A stretch of DNA of 64,000 nt from Balanoglossus misakiensis (GCA_040954595.2 CM082578.2:14570001-14634000); one strand, 5' to 3'. Shown: positions 49,131 through 62,503, counted from the first letter of the stretch. The notes: generated by a model not told the origin, from the sequence alone. Numbers and translations are program-made.

Positions 49131-50136
49131 CATGAAATCGTCAGAAATCGCCGATTTTTCGACTTTTCCAAACTTCGAAATTTGGCCGATTTTTGAAGAA
49201 ATCATGGTTATAGCTCATGAAATCGGCCAATCGTCAGAAATCGCCGATTTTTCGACTTTTCCAAACTTCGAAATTTGGCCGATTTTTGAAGAAATCATGG
49301 GTTATAGCTCATGAAAATCGTCAGAAATCGCCGATTTTTCGACTTTTCCAAACTTCGAAATTTGGCCGATTTTTGAAGAAATCATGGGTTATAGCTCATG
49401 AAAATCGTCAGAAATCGCCGATTTTTCGACTTTTCCAAACTTCGAAATTTGGCCGATTTTTGAAGAAATCATGGGTTATAGCTCATGAAAATCGTCAGAA
49501 ATCGCCGATTTTTCGACTTTTCCAAACTTCGAAATTTGGCCGATTTTTGAAGAAATCATGGGTTATAGCTCATGAAAATCGTCAGAAATCGCCGATTTTT
49601 CGACTTTTCCAAACTTCGAAATTTGGCCGATTTTTGAAGAAATCATGGGTTATAGCTCATGAAAATCGTCAGAAATCGCCGATTTTTCGACTTTTCCAAA
49701 CTTCGAAATTTGGCCGATTTTTGAAGAAATCATGGGTTATAGCTCATGAAAATCGTCAGAAATCGCCGATTTTTCGACTTTTCCAAACTTCGAAATTTGG
49801 CCGATTTTTGAAGAAATCATGGGTTATAGCTCATGAAAATCGTCAGAAATCGCCGATTTTTCGACTTTTCCAAACTTCGAAATTTGGCCGATTTTTGAAG
49901 AAATCATGGGTTATAGCTCATGAAAATCGTCAGAAATCGCCGATTTTTCGACTTTTCCAAACTTCGAAATTTGGCCGATTTTTGAAGAAATCATGGGTTA
50001 TAGCTCATGAAAATCGTCAGAAATCGCCGATTTTTCGACTTTTCCAAACTTCGAAATTTGGCCGATTTTTGAAGAAATCATGGGTTATAGCTCATGAAAA
50101 TCGTCAGAAATCGCCGATTTTTCGACTTTTCCAAAC
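49131..50136 (+). repeat. Satellite block 9, forward orientation
   Basis: Regular type A units after a first unit broken by a stray aatcggccaatcgtcag near 49221. It ends at the junction ccaaac|gattttcatg also seen after blocks 3 and 5. Confidence 0.9.
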
Positions 50137-53026
50137 GATTTTCATGAGCTATAACCCATGATTTCTTCAAAAATCGGCCAAATTTCGAAGTTTGGAAAAG
50201 TCGGAAAATCGGCGATTTCTGACGATTTTCATGAGCTATAACCCATGATTTCTTCAAAAATCGGCCAAATTTCGAAGTTTGGAAAAGTCGAAAAATCGGC
50301 GATTTCTGACGATTTTCATGAGCTATAACCCATGATTTCTTCAAAAATCGGCCAAATTTCGAAGTTTGGAAAAGTCGAAAATCGGCGATTTCTGACGATT
50401 TTCATGAGCTATAACCCATGATTTCTTCAAAAATCGGCCAAATTTCGAAGTTTGGAAAAGTCGAAAAATCGGCGATTTCTGACGATTTTCATGAGCTATA
50501 ACCCATGATTTCTTCAAAAATCGGCCAAATTTCGAAGTTTGGAAAAGTCGAAAAATCGGCGATTTCTGACGATTTTCATGAGCTATAACCCATGATTTCT
50601 TCAAAAATCGGCCAAATTTCGAAGTTTGGAAAAGTCGAAAAATCGGCGATTTCTGACGATTTTCATGAGCTATAACCCATGATTTCTTCAAAAATCGGCC
50701 AAATTTCGAAGTTTGGAAAAGTCGAAAAATCGGCGATTTCTGACGATTTTCATGAGCTATAACCCATGATTTCTTCAAAAATCGGCCAAATTTCGAAGTT
50801 TGGAAAAGTCGAAAAATCGGCGATTTCTGACGATTTTCATGAGCTATAACCCATGATTTCTTCAAAAATCGGCCAAATTTCGAAGTTTGGAAAAGTCGAA
50901 AAATCGGCGATTTCTGACGATTTTCATGAGCTATAACCCATGATTTCTTCAAAAATCGGCCAAATTTCGAAGTTTGGAAAAGTCGAAAAATCGGCGATTT
51001 CTGACGATTTTCATGAGCTATAACCCATGATTTCTTCAAAAATCGGCCAAATTTCGAAGTTTGGAAAAGTCGAAAAATCGGCGATTTCTGACGATTTTCA
51101 TGAGCTATAACCCATGATTTCTTCAAAAATCGGCCAAATTTCGAAGTTTGGAAAAGTCGAAAAATCGGCGATTTCTGACGATTTTCATGAGCTATAACCC
51201 ATGATTTCTTCAAAAATCGGCCAAATTTCGAAGTTTGGAAAAGTCGAAAAATCGGCGATTTCTGACGATTTTCATGAGCTATAACCCATGATTTCTTCAA
51301 AAATCGGCCAAATTTCGAAGTTTGGAAAAGTCGAAAAATCGGCGATTTCTGACGATTTTCATGAGCTATAACCCATGATTTCTTCAAAAATCGGCCAAAT
51401 TTCGAAGTTTGGAAAAGTCGAAAAATCGGCGATTTCTGACGATTTTCATGAGCTATAACCCATGATTTCTTCAAAAATCGGCCAAATTTCGAAGTTTGGA
51501 AAAGTCGAAAAATCGGCGATTTCTGACGATTTTCATGAGCTATAACCCATGATTTCTTCAAAAATCGGCCAAATTTCGAAGTTTGGAAAAGTCGAAAAAT
51601 CGGCGATTTCTGACGATTTTCATGAGCTATAACCCATGATTTCTTCAAAAATCGGCCAAATTTAAAATCGGCCAAATTTCGAAGTTTGGAAAAGTCGAAA
51701 AATCGGCGATTTCTGACGATTTTCATGAGCTATAACCCATGATTTCTTCAAAAATCGGCCAAATTTCGAAGTTTGGAAAAGTCGAAAAATCGGCGATTTC
51801 TGACGATTTTCATGAGCTATAACCCATGATTTCTTCAAAAATCGGCCAAATTTCGAAGTTTGGAAAAGTCGAAAAATCGGCGATTTCTGACGATTTTCAT
51901 GAGCTATAACCCATGATTTCTTCAAAAATCGGCCAAATTTCGAAGTTTGGAAAAGTCGAAAAATCGGCGATTTCTGACGATTTTCATGAGCTATAACCCA
52001 TGATTTCTTCAAAAATCGGCCAAATTTCGAAGTTTGGAAAAGTCGAAAAATCGGCGATTTCTGACGATTTTCATGAGCTATAACCCATGATTTCTTCAAA
52101 AATCGGCCAAATTTCGAAGTTTGGAAAAGTCGAAAAATCGGCGATTTCTGACGATTTTCATGAGCTATAACCCATGATTTCTTCAAAAATCGGCCAAATT
52201 TCGAAGTTTGGAAAAGTCGAAAAATCGGCGATTTCTGACGATTTTCATGAGCTATAACCCATGATTTCTTCAAAAATCGGCCAAATTTCGAAGTTTGGAA
52301 AAGTCGAAAAATCGGCGATTTCTGACGATTTTCATGAGCTATAAACCATGATTTCTTCAAAAATCGGCCAAATTTCGAAGTTTGGAAAAGTCGAAAAATC
52401 GGCGATTTCTGACGATTTTCATGAGCTATAACCCATGATTTCTTCAAAAATCGGCCAAATTTCGAAGTTTGGAAAAGTCGAAAAATCGGCGATTTCTGAC
52501 GATTTTCATGAGCTATAACCCATGATTTCTTCAAAAATCGGCCAAATTTCGAAGTTTGGAAAAGTCGAAAAATCGGCGATTTCTGACGATTTTCATGAGC
52601 TATAACCCATGATTTCTTCAAAAATCGGCCAAATTTCGAAGTTTGGAAAAGTCGAAAAATCGGCGATTTCTGACGATTTTCATGAGCTATAACCCATGAT
52701 TTCTTCAAAAATCGGCCCAAATTTCGAAGTTTGGAAAAGTCGAAAAATCGGCGATTTCTGACGATTTTCATGAGCTATAACCATGATTTCTTCAAAAATC
52801 GGCCAAATTTCGAAGTTTGGAAAAGTCGAAAAATCGGCGATTTCTGACGATTTTCATGAGCTATAACCCATGATTTCTTCAAAAATCGGCCAAATTTCGA
52901 AGTTTGGAAAAGTCGAAAAATCGGCGATTTCTGACGATTTTCATGAGCTATAACCCATGATTTCTTCAAAAATCGGCCAAATTTCGAAGTTTGGAAAAGT
53001 CGAAAAATCGGCGATTTCTGACGATT
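50137..53026 (-). repeat. Satellite block 10, reverse orientation
   Basis: Begins with a gtcggaaaatcgg unit. Units are uniform apart from a short duplication near 51660 and a few one-base changes. Confidence 0.95.
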
Positions 53027-56000
53027 GGCCGATTTTTGAAGAAATCATGGGTTATAGCTCATGAAAATCGTCAGAAATCGCCGATTTTTCGACTTTTCCA
53101 AACTTCGAAATTTGGCCGATTTTTGAAGAAATCATGGGTTATAGCTCATGAAAATCGTCAGAAATCGCCGATTTTTCGACTTTTCCAAACTTCGAAATTT
53201 GGCCGATTTTTGAAGAAATCATGGGTTATAGCTCATGAAAATCGTCAGAAATCGCCGATTTTTCGACTTTTCCAAACTTCGAAATTTGGCCGATTTTTGA
53301 AGAAATCATGGGTTATAGCTCATGAAAATCGTCAGAAATCGCCGATTTTTCGACTTTTCCAAACTTCGAAATTTGGCCGATTTTTGAAGAAATCATGGGT
53401 TATAGCTCATGAAAATCGTCAGAAATCGCCGATTTTTCGACTTTTCCAAACTTCGAAATTTGGCCGATTTTTGAAGAAATCATGGGTTATAGCTCATGAA
53501 AATCGTCAGAAATCGCCGATTTTCGACTTTTCCAAACTTCGAAATTTGGCCGATTTTTGAAGAAATCATGGGTTATAGCTCATGAAAATCGTCAGAAATC
53601 GCCGATTTTTCGACTTTTCCAAACTTCGAAATTTGGCCGATTTTTGAAGAAATCATGGGTTATAGCTCATGAAAATCGTCAGAAATCGCCGATTTTTCGA
53701 CTTTTCCAAACTTCGAAATTTGGCCGATTTTTGAAGAAATCATGGGTTATAGCTCATGAAAATCGTCAGAAATCGCCGATTTTTCGACTTTTCCAAACTT
53801 CGAAATTTGGCCGATTTTTGAAGAAATCATGGGTTATAGCTCATGAAAATCGTCAGAAATCGCCGATTTTTCGACTTTTCCAAACTTCGAAATTTGGCCG
53901 ATTTTTGAAGAAATCATGGGTTATAGCTCATGAAAATCGTCAGAAATCGCCGATTTTTCGACTTTTCCAAACTTCGAAATTTGGCCGATTTTTGAAGAAA
54001 TCATGGGTTATAGCTCATGAAAATCGTCAGAAATCGCCGATTTTTCGACTTTTCCAAACTTCGAAATTTGGCCGATTTTTGAAGAAATCATGGGTTATAG
54101 CTCATGAAAATCGTCAGAAATCGCCGATTTTTCGACTTTTCCAAACTTCGAAATTTGGCCGATTTTTGAAGAAATCATGGGTTATAGCTCATGAAAATCG
54201 TCAGAAATCGCCGATTTTTCGACTTTTCCAAACTTCGAAATTTGGCCGATTTTTGAAGAAATCATGGGTTATAGCTCATGAAAATCGTCAGAAATCGCCG
54301 ATTTTTCGACTTTTCCAAACTTCGAAATTTGGCCGATTTTTGAAGAAATCATGGGTTATAGCTCATGAAAATCGTCAGAAATCGCCGATTTTTCGACTTT
54401 TCCAAACTTCGAAATTTGGCCGATTTTTGAAGAAATCATGGGTTATAGCTCATGAAAATCGTCAGAAATCGCCGATTTTTCGACTTTTCCAAACTTCGAA
54501 ATTTGGCCGATTTTTGAAGAAATCATGGGTTATAGCTCATGAAAATCGTCAGAAATCGCCGATTTTTCGACTTTTCCAAACTTCGAAATTTGGCCGATTT
54601 TTGAAGAAATCATGGGTTATAGCTCATGAAAATCGTCAGAAATCGCCGATTTTTCGACTTTTCCAAACTTCGAAATTTGGCCGATTTTTGAAGAAATCAT
54701 GGGTTATAGCTCATGAAAATCGTCAGAAATCGCCGATTTTTCGACTTTTCCAAACTTCGAAATTTGGCCGATTTTTGAAGAAATCATGGGTTATAGCTCA
54801 TGAAAATCGTCAGAAATCGCCGATTTTTCGACTTTTCCAAACTTCGAAATTTGGCCGATTTTTGAAGAAATCATGGGTTATAGCTCATGAAAATCGTCAG
54901 AAATCGCCGATTTTCCGACTTTTCCAAACTTCGAAATTTGGCCGATTTTTGAAGAAATCATGGGTTATAGCTCATGAAATCGTCAGAAATCGCCGATTTT
55001 TCGACTTTTCCAAACTTCGAAATTTGGCCGATTTTTGAAGAAATCATGGGTTATAGCTCATGAAAATCGTCAGAAATCGCCGATTTTTCGACTTTTCCAA
55101 ACTTCGAAATTTGGCCGATTTTTGAAGAAATCATGGGTTATAGCTCATGAAAATCGTCAGAAATCGCCGATTTTTCGACTTTTCCAAACTTCGAAATTTG
55201 GCCGATTTTTGAAGAAATCATGGGTTATAGCTCATGAAAATCGTCAGAAATCGCCGATTTTTCGACTTTTCCAAACTTCGAAATTTGGCCGATTTTTGAA
55301 GAAATCATGGGTTATAGCTCATGAAAATCGTCAGAAATCGCCGATTTTTCGACTTTTCCAAACTTCGAAATTTGGCCGATTTTTGAAGAAATCATGGGTT
55401 ATAGCTCATGAAAATCGTCAGAAATCGCCGATTTTTCGACTTTTCCAAACTTCGAAATTTGGCCGATTTTTGAAGAAATCATGGGTTATAGCTCATGAAA
55501 ATCGTCAGAAATCGCCGATTTTTCGACTTTTCCAAACTTCGAAATTTGGCCGATTTTTGAAGAAATCATGGGTTATAGCTCATGAAAATCGTCAGAAATC
55601 GCCGATTTTTCGACTTTTCCAAACTTCGAAATTTGGCCGATTTTTGAAGAAATCATGGGTTATAGCTCATGAAAATCGTCAGAAATCGCCGATTTTTCGA
55701 CTTTTCCAAACTTCGAAATTTGGCCGATTTTTGAAGAAATCATGGGTTATAGCTCATGAAAATCGTCAGAAATCGCCGATTTTTCGACTTTTCCAAACTT
55801 CGAAATTTGGCCGATTTTTGAAGAAATCATGGGTTATAGCTCATGAAAATCGTCAGAAATCGCCGATTTTTCGACTTTTCCAAACTTCGAAGTTTGGCCG
55901 ATTTTTGAAGAAATCATGGGTTATAGCTCATGAAAATCGTCAGAAATCGCCGATTTTTCGACTTTTCCAAACTTCGAAATTTGGCCGATTTTTGAAGAAA

Positions 56001-56184
56001 TCATGGGTTATAGCTCATGAAAATCGTCAGAAATCGCCGATTTTTCGACTTTTCCAAACTTCGAAGTTTGGCCGATTTTTGAAGAAATCATGGGTTATAG
56101 CTCATGAAAATCGACAGAAATCGCCGATTTTTCGACTTTTCCAAACTTCGAAATTTGGCCGATTTTTGAAGAAATCATGGGTTA
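53027..56184 (+). repeat. Satellite block 11, forward orientation
   Basis: Very uniform type A units; the opening junction (acgatt|ggccgattttt) equals that of block 7. It ends at gggtta|cttcaaaaatc. Confidence 0.95.
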
Positions 56185-59100
56185 CTTCAAAAATCGGCCA
56201 AATTTCGAAGTTTGGAAAAGTCGAAAAATCGGCGATTTCTGACGATTTTCATGAGCTATAACCCATGATTTCTTCAAAAATCGGCCAAATTTCGAAGTTT
56301 GGAAAAGTCGAAAAATCGGCGATTTCTGACGATTTTCATGAGCTATAACCCATGATTTCTTCAAAAATCGGCCAAATTTCGAAGTTTGGAAAAGTCGAAA
56401 AATCGGCGATTTCTGACGATTTTCATGAGCTATAACCCATGATTTCTTCAAAAATCGGCCAAATTTCGAAGTTTGGAAAAGTCGAAAAATCGGCGATTTC
56501 TGACGATTTTCATGAGCTATAACCCATGATTTCTTCAAAAATCGGCCAAATTTCGAAGTTTGGAAAAGTCGAAAAATCGGCGATTTCTGACGATTTTCAT
56601 GAGCTATAACCCATGATTTCTTCAAAAATCGGCCAAATTTCGAAGTTTGGAAAAGTCGAAAAATCGGCGATTTCTGACGATTTTCATGAGCTATAACCCA
56701 TGATTTCTTCAAAAATCGGCCAAATTTCGAAGTTTGGAAAAGTCGAAAAATCGGCGATTTCTGACGATTTTCATGAGCTATAACCCATGATTTCTTCAAA
56801 AATCGGCCAAATTTCGAAGTTTGGAAAAGTCGAAAAATCGGCGATTTCTGACGATTTTCATGAGCTATAACCCATGATTTCTTCAAAAATCGGCCAAATT
56901 TCGAAGTTTGGAAAAGTCGAAAAATCGGCGATTTCTGACGATTTTCATGAGCTATAACCCATGATTTCTTCAAAAATCGGCCAAATTTCGAAGTTTGGAA
57001 AAGTCGAAAAATCGGCGATTTCTGACGATTTTCATGAGCTATAACCCATGATTTCTTCAAAAATCCGCCAAATTTCGAAGTTTGGAAAAGTCGAAAAATC
57101 GGCGATTTCTGACGATTTTCATGAGCTATAACCCATGATTTCTTCAAAAATCGGCCAAATTTCGAAGTTTGGAAAAGTCGAAAAATCGGCGATTTCTGAC
57201 GATTTTCATGAGCTATAACCCATGATTTCTTCAAAAATCGGCCAAATTTCGAAGTTTGGAAAAGTCGAAAAATCGGCGATTTCTGACGATTTTCATGAGC
57301 TATAACCCATGATTTCTTCAAAAATCGGCCAAATTTCGAAGTTTGGAAAAGTCGAAAAATCGGCGATTTCTGACGATTTTCATGAGCTATAACCCATGAT
57401 TTCTTCAAAAATCGGCCAAATTTCGAAGTTTGGAAAAGTCGAAAAATCGGCGATTTCTGACGATTTTCATGAGCTATAACCCATGATTTCTTCAAAAATC
57501 GGCCAAATTTCGAAGTTTGGAAAAGTCGAAAAATCGGCGATTTCTGACGATTTTCATGAGCTATAACCCATGATTTCTTCAAAAATCGGCCAAATTTCGA
57601 AGTTTGGAAAAGTCGAAAAATCGGCGATTTCTGACGATTTTCATGAGCTATAACCCATGATTTCTTCAAAAATCGGCCAAATTTCGAAGTTTGGAAAAGT
57701 CGAAAAATCGGCGATTTCTGACGATTTTCATGAGCTATAACCCATGATTTCTTCAAAAATCGGCCAAATTTCGAAGTTTGGAAAAGTCGAAAAATCGGCG
57801 ATTTCTGACGATTTTCATGAGCTATAACCCATGATTTCTTCAAAAATCGGCCAAATTTCGAAGTTTGGAAAAGTCGAAAAATCGGCGATTTCTGACGATT
57901 TTCATGAGCTATAACCCATGATTTCTTCAAAAATCGGCCAAATTTCGAAGTTTGGAAAAGTCGAAAAATCGGCGATTTCTGACGATTTTCATGAGCTATA
58001 ACCCATGATTTCTTCAAAAATCGGCCAAATTTCGAAGTTTGGAAAAGTCGAAAAATCGGCGATTTCTGACGATTTTCATGAGCTATATATAGACCCATGA
58101 TTACTTCAAAAATCGGCCAAATTTCGAAGTTTGGAAAAGTCGAAAAATCGGCGATTTCTGACGATTTTCATGAGCTATATATAGACCCATGATTACTTCA
58201 AAAATCGGCCAAATTTCGAAGTTTGGAAAAGTCGAAAAATCGGCGATTTCTGACGATTTTCATGAGCTATAACCCATGATTTCTTCAAAAATCGGCCAAA
58301 TTTCGAAGTTTGGAAAAGTCGAAAAATCGGCGATTTCTGACGATTTTCATGAGCTATAACCCATGATTTCTTCAAAAATCGGCCAAATTTCGAAGTTTGG
58401 AAAAGTCGAATAATCGGCGATTTCTGACGATTTTCATGAGCTATAACCCATGATTTCTTCAAAAATCGGCCAAATTTCGAAGTTTGGAAAAGTCGAAAAA
58501 TCGGCGATTTCTGACGATTTTCATGAGCTATAACCCATGATTTCTTCAAAAATCGGCCAAATTTCGAAGTTTGGAAAAGTAAAAAAATCGGCGATTTCTG
58601 ACGATTTTCATGAGCTATAACCCATGATTTCTTCAAAAATCGGCCAAATTTCGAAGTTTGGAAAAGTCGAAAAATCGGCGATTTCTGACGATTTTCATGA
58701 GCTATAACCCATGATTTCTTCAAAAATCGGCCAAATTTCGAAGTTTGGAAAAGTCGAAAAATCGGCGATTTCTGACGATTTTCATGAGCTATAACCCATG
58801 ATTTCTTCAAAAATCGGCCAAATTTCGAAGTTTGGAAAAGTCGAAAAATCGGCGATTTCTGACGATTTTCATGAGCTATAACCCATGATTTCTTCAAAAA
58901 TCGGCCAAATTTCGAAGTTTGGAAAAGTCGAAAAATCGGCGATTTCTGACGATTTTCATGAGCTATAACCCATGATTTCTTCAAAAATCGGCCAAATTTC
59001 GAAGTTTGGAAAAGTCGAAAAATCGGCGATTTCTGACGATTTTCATGAGCTATAACCCATGATTTCTTCAAAAATCGGCCAAATTTCGAAGTTTGGAAAA

Positions 59101-62068
59101 GTCGAAAAATCGGCGATTTCTGACGATTTTCATGAGCTATAACCCATGATTTCTTCAAAAATCGGCCAAATTTCGAAGTTTGGAAAAGTCGAAAAATCGG
59201 CGATTTCCGACGATTTTCATGAGCTATATATAGACCCATGATTACTTCAAAAATCGGCCAAATTTCGAAGTTTGGAAAAGTCGAAAAATCGGCGATTTCT
59301 GACGATTTTCATGAGCTATATATAGACCCATGATTACTTCAAAAATCGGCCAAATTTCGAAGTTTGGAAAAGTCGAAAAATCGGCGATTTCTGACGATTT
59401 TCATGAGCTATAACCCATGATTTCTTCAAAAATCGGCCAAATTTCGAAGTTTGGAAAAGTCGAAAAATCGGCGATTTCTGACGATTTTCATGAGCTATAA
59501 CCCATGATTTCTTCAAAAATCGGCCAAATTTCGAAGTTTGGAAAAGTCGAATAATCGGCGATTTCTGACGATTTTCATGAGCTATAACCCATGATTTCTT
59601 CAAAAATCGGCCAAATTTCGAAGTTTGGAAAAGTCGAAAAATCGGCGATTTCTGACGATTTTCATGAGCTATAACCCATGATTTCTTCAAAAATCGGCCA
59701 AATTTCGAAGTTTGGAAAAGTCGAAAAATCGGCGATTTCTGACGATTTTCATGAGCTATAACCCATGATTTCTTCAAAAATCGGCCAAATTTCGAAGTTT
59801 GGAAAAGTCGAAAAATCGGCGATTTCTGACGATTTTCATGAGCTATAACCCATGATTTCTTCAAAAATCGGCCAAATTTCGAAGTTTGGAAAAGTCGAAA
59901 AATCGGCGATTTCTGACGATTTTCATGAGCTATAACCCATGATTTCTTCAAAAATCGGCCAAATTTCGAAGTTTGGAAAAGTCGAAAAATCGGCGATTTC
60001 TGACGATTTTCATGAGCTATAACCCATGATTTCTTCAAAAATCGGCCAAATTTCGAAGTTTGGAAAAGTCGAAAAATCGGCGATTTCTGACGATTTTCAT
60101 GAGCTATAACCCATGATTTCTTCAAAAATCGGCCAAATTTCGAAGTTTGGAAAAGTCGAAAAATCGGCGATTTCTGACGATTTTCATGAGCTATAACCCA
60201 TGATTTCTTCAAAAATCGGCCAAATTTCGAAGTTTGGAAAAGTCGAAAAATCGGCGATTTCTGACGATTTTCATGAGCTATAACCCATGATTTCTTCAAA
60301 AATCGGCCAAATTTCGAAGTTTGGAAAAGTCGAAAAATCGGCGATTTCTGACGATTTTCATGAGCTATAACCCATGATTTCTTCAAAAATCGGCCAAATT
60401 TCGAAGTTTGGAAAAGTCGAAAAATCGGCGATTTCTGACGATTTTCATGAGCTATAACCCATGATTTCTTCAAAAATCGGCCAAATTTCGAAGTTTGGAA
60501 AAGTCGAAAAATCGGCGATTTCTGACGATTTTCATGAGCTATAACCCATGATTTCTTCAAAAATCGGCCAAATTTCGAAGTTTGGAAAAGTCGAAAAATC
60601 GGCGATTTCTGACGATTTTCATGAGCTATAACCCATGATTACTTCAAAAATCGGCCAAATTTCGAAGTTTGGAAAAGTCGAAAAATCGGCGATTTCTGAC
60701 GATTTTCATGAGCTATAACCCATGATTTCTTCAAAAATCGGCCAAATTTCGAAGTTTGGAAAAGTCGAAAAATCGGCGATTTCTGACGATTTTCATGAGC
60801 TATAACCCATGATTTCTTCAAAAATCGGCCAAATTTCGAAGTTTGGAAAAGTCGAATAATCGGCGATTTCTGACGATTTTCATGAGCTATAACCCATGAT
60901 TTCTTCAAAAATCGGCCAAATTTCGAAGTTTGGAAAAGTCGAAAAATCGGCGATTTCTGACGATTTTCATGAGCTATAACCCATGATTTCTTCAAAAATC
61001 GGCCAAATTTCGAAGTTTGGAAAAGTCGAAAAATCGGCGATTTCTGACGATTTTCATGAGCTATAACCCATGATTTCTTCAAAAATCGGCCAAATTTCGA
61101 AGTTTGGAAAAGTCGAAAAATCGGCGATTTCTGACGATTTTCATGAGCTATAACCCATGATTTCTTCAAAAATCGGCCAAATTTCGAAGTTTGGAAAAGT
61201 CGAATAATCGGCGATTTCTGACGATTTTCATGAGCTATAACCCATGATTTCTTCAAAAATCGGCCAAATTTCGAAGTTTGGAAAAGTCGAAAAATCGGCG
61301 ATTTCTGACGATTTTCATGAGCTATAACCCATGATTTCTTCAAAAATCGGCCAAATTTCGAAGTTTGGAAAAGTCGAAAAATCGGCGATTTCTGACGATT
61401 TTCATGAGCTATAACCCATGATTTCTTCAAAAATCGGCCAAATTTCGAAGTTTGGAAAAGTCGAAAAATCGGCGATTTCTGACGATTTTCATGAGCTATA
61501 ACCCATGATTTCTTCAAAAATCGGCCAAATTTCGAAGTTTGGAAAAGTCGAAAAATCGGCGATTTCTGACGATTTTCATGAGCTATAACCCATGATTTCT
61601 TCAAAAATCGGCCAAATTTCGAAGTTTGGAAAAGTCGAAAAATCGGCGATTTCTGACGATTTTCATGAGCTATAACCCATGATTTCTTCAAAAATCGGCC
61701 AAATTTCGAAGTTTGGAAAAGTCGAAAAATCGGCGATTTCTGACGATTTTCATGAGCTATAACCCATGATTTCTTCAAAAATCGGCCAAATTTCGAAGTT
61801 TGGAAAAGTCGAAAAATCGGCGATTTCTGACGATTTTCATGAGCTATAACCCATGATTTCTTCAAAAATCGGCCAAATTTCGAAGTTTGGAAAAGTCGAA
61901 AAATCGGCGATTTCTGACGATTTTCATGAGCTATAACCCATGATTTCTTCAAAAATCGGCCAAATTTCGAAGTTTGGAAAAGTCGAAAAATCGGCGATTT
62001 CTGACGATTTTCATGAGCTATAACCCATGATTTCTTCAAAAATCGGCCAAATTTCGAAGTTTGGAAAA
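56185..62068 (-). repeat. Satellite block 12, reverse orientation, with higher-order structure
   Basis: Long uniform reverse block. Units carrying an inserted tatatatagaccc and a gattacttc change occur in pairs at 58081/58173 and 59221/59315, offset 1141 bp. A gtcgaataatcgg variant lies about 217 bp after each gattacttc block start (58193, 59334, 60639). So 1.1-1.3 kb segments were duplicated in tandem. Confidence 0.95.
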
Positions 62069-62400
62069 TCATCAGAAAATGACAATTTTTCGACTTTGCG
62101 AAATTTCAAAATTTCGTCGATTTTTGAAAAAATCATGGGTTATAGCTCATGAAAAATGACAAAATCATCAAAATTGGCGATGTCGAATTTTTTTCATTTC
62201 TGACAATTTTTATGAGCTATAACCCATGAAAAACGTCCAAAAATGACAAAATCATCAAAATTGGCGAAGTCGGAATTTTTTCATTTTTGACAATTTTCAT
62301 GAGCTATAAAAATATCCCAAACTGACAAAATCACAAAAGTTTGCAAAGTTCGTGTTTTGTCATTTTTGATAATTTTCATGACCTATAACCAACGAAAATG
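62069..62400. repeat. Right edge of the satellite: decayed units
   Basis: One forward type B unit is followed by increasingly diverged pieces still recognisable by gagctataacccatgaaaa and gacaaaatcatcaaa. The last trace is gacctataaccaacg near 62390. Confidence 0.8.
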
Positions 62401-62497
62401 TCTTATTTGGTTATTTGGATGTATTATGGTTGATGTCAAGTACAATCGAAGAACGCAATTAATTTGTTGATGTTGTTGCTGGAATATGATTCAGCAG

Positions 62498-62503
62498 TTT
62501 ATT
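62498..62503 (-). promoter_or_regulatory. Polyadenylation signal AATAAA of the ABCC gene
   Basis: TTTATT on the plus strand reads AATAAA on the minus strand, about 310 bp after the stop codon at 62811-62813 and about 100 bp before the satellite edge. Confidence 0.5.

Larger units (their letters stand above)
28741..62400. repeat. 87-bp satellite array of about 33.6 kb with many orientation switches
   Basis: The unit is 87 bp (29 codons) and contains catgggttatagctcatg, cagaaatcgccgattttt and ccaaacttcgaaatttgg. About 380 units fit the interval, and core units are almost identical. One of six frames has no stop (KKSWVIAHENRQ...), so very long ORFs appear; the other five have stops in every unit. 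Two inner elements are near-palindromes: CCAAACTTCGAAATTTGG (16 of 18 positions) and CATG...CATG around the ATAGC core; CCGATTTTT occurs twice per unit, 35 bp apart. Two subfamilies exist: type A (core) and type B (atcatcagaaaatgac, aaatttcgtcgattttt) at the edges and at one inner inversion. The units resemble no transposon or gene I know. A centromeric or heterochromatic role is possible but not shown. Confidence 0.98.

Noticed and set aside
28963-62072. Dozens of long ORFs on both strands encoding the same 29-residue repeat
   Set aside because: They are one open frame of the 87-bp satellite seen in alternating orientations. There is no start context, splice structure or non-repeat part, so they are not listed as genes.
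28741-62400. CRISPR-like array
   Set aside because: The 87-bp units are contiguous without unique spacers, and the context is an animal genome.
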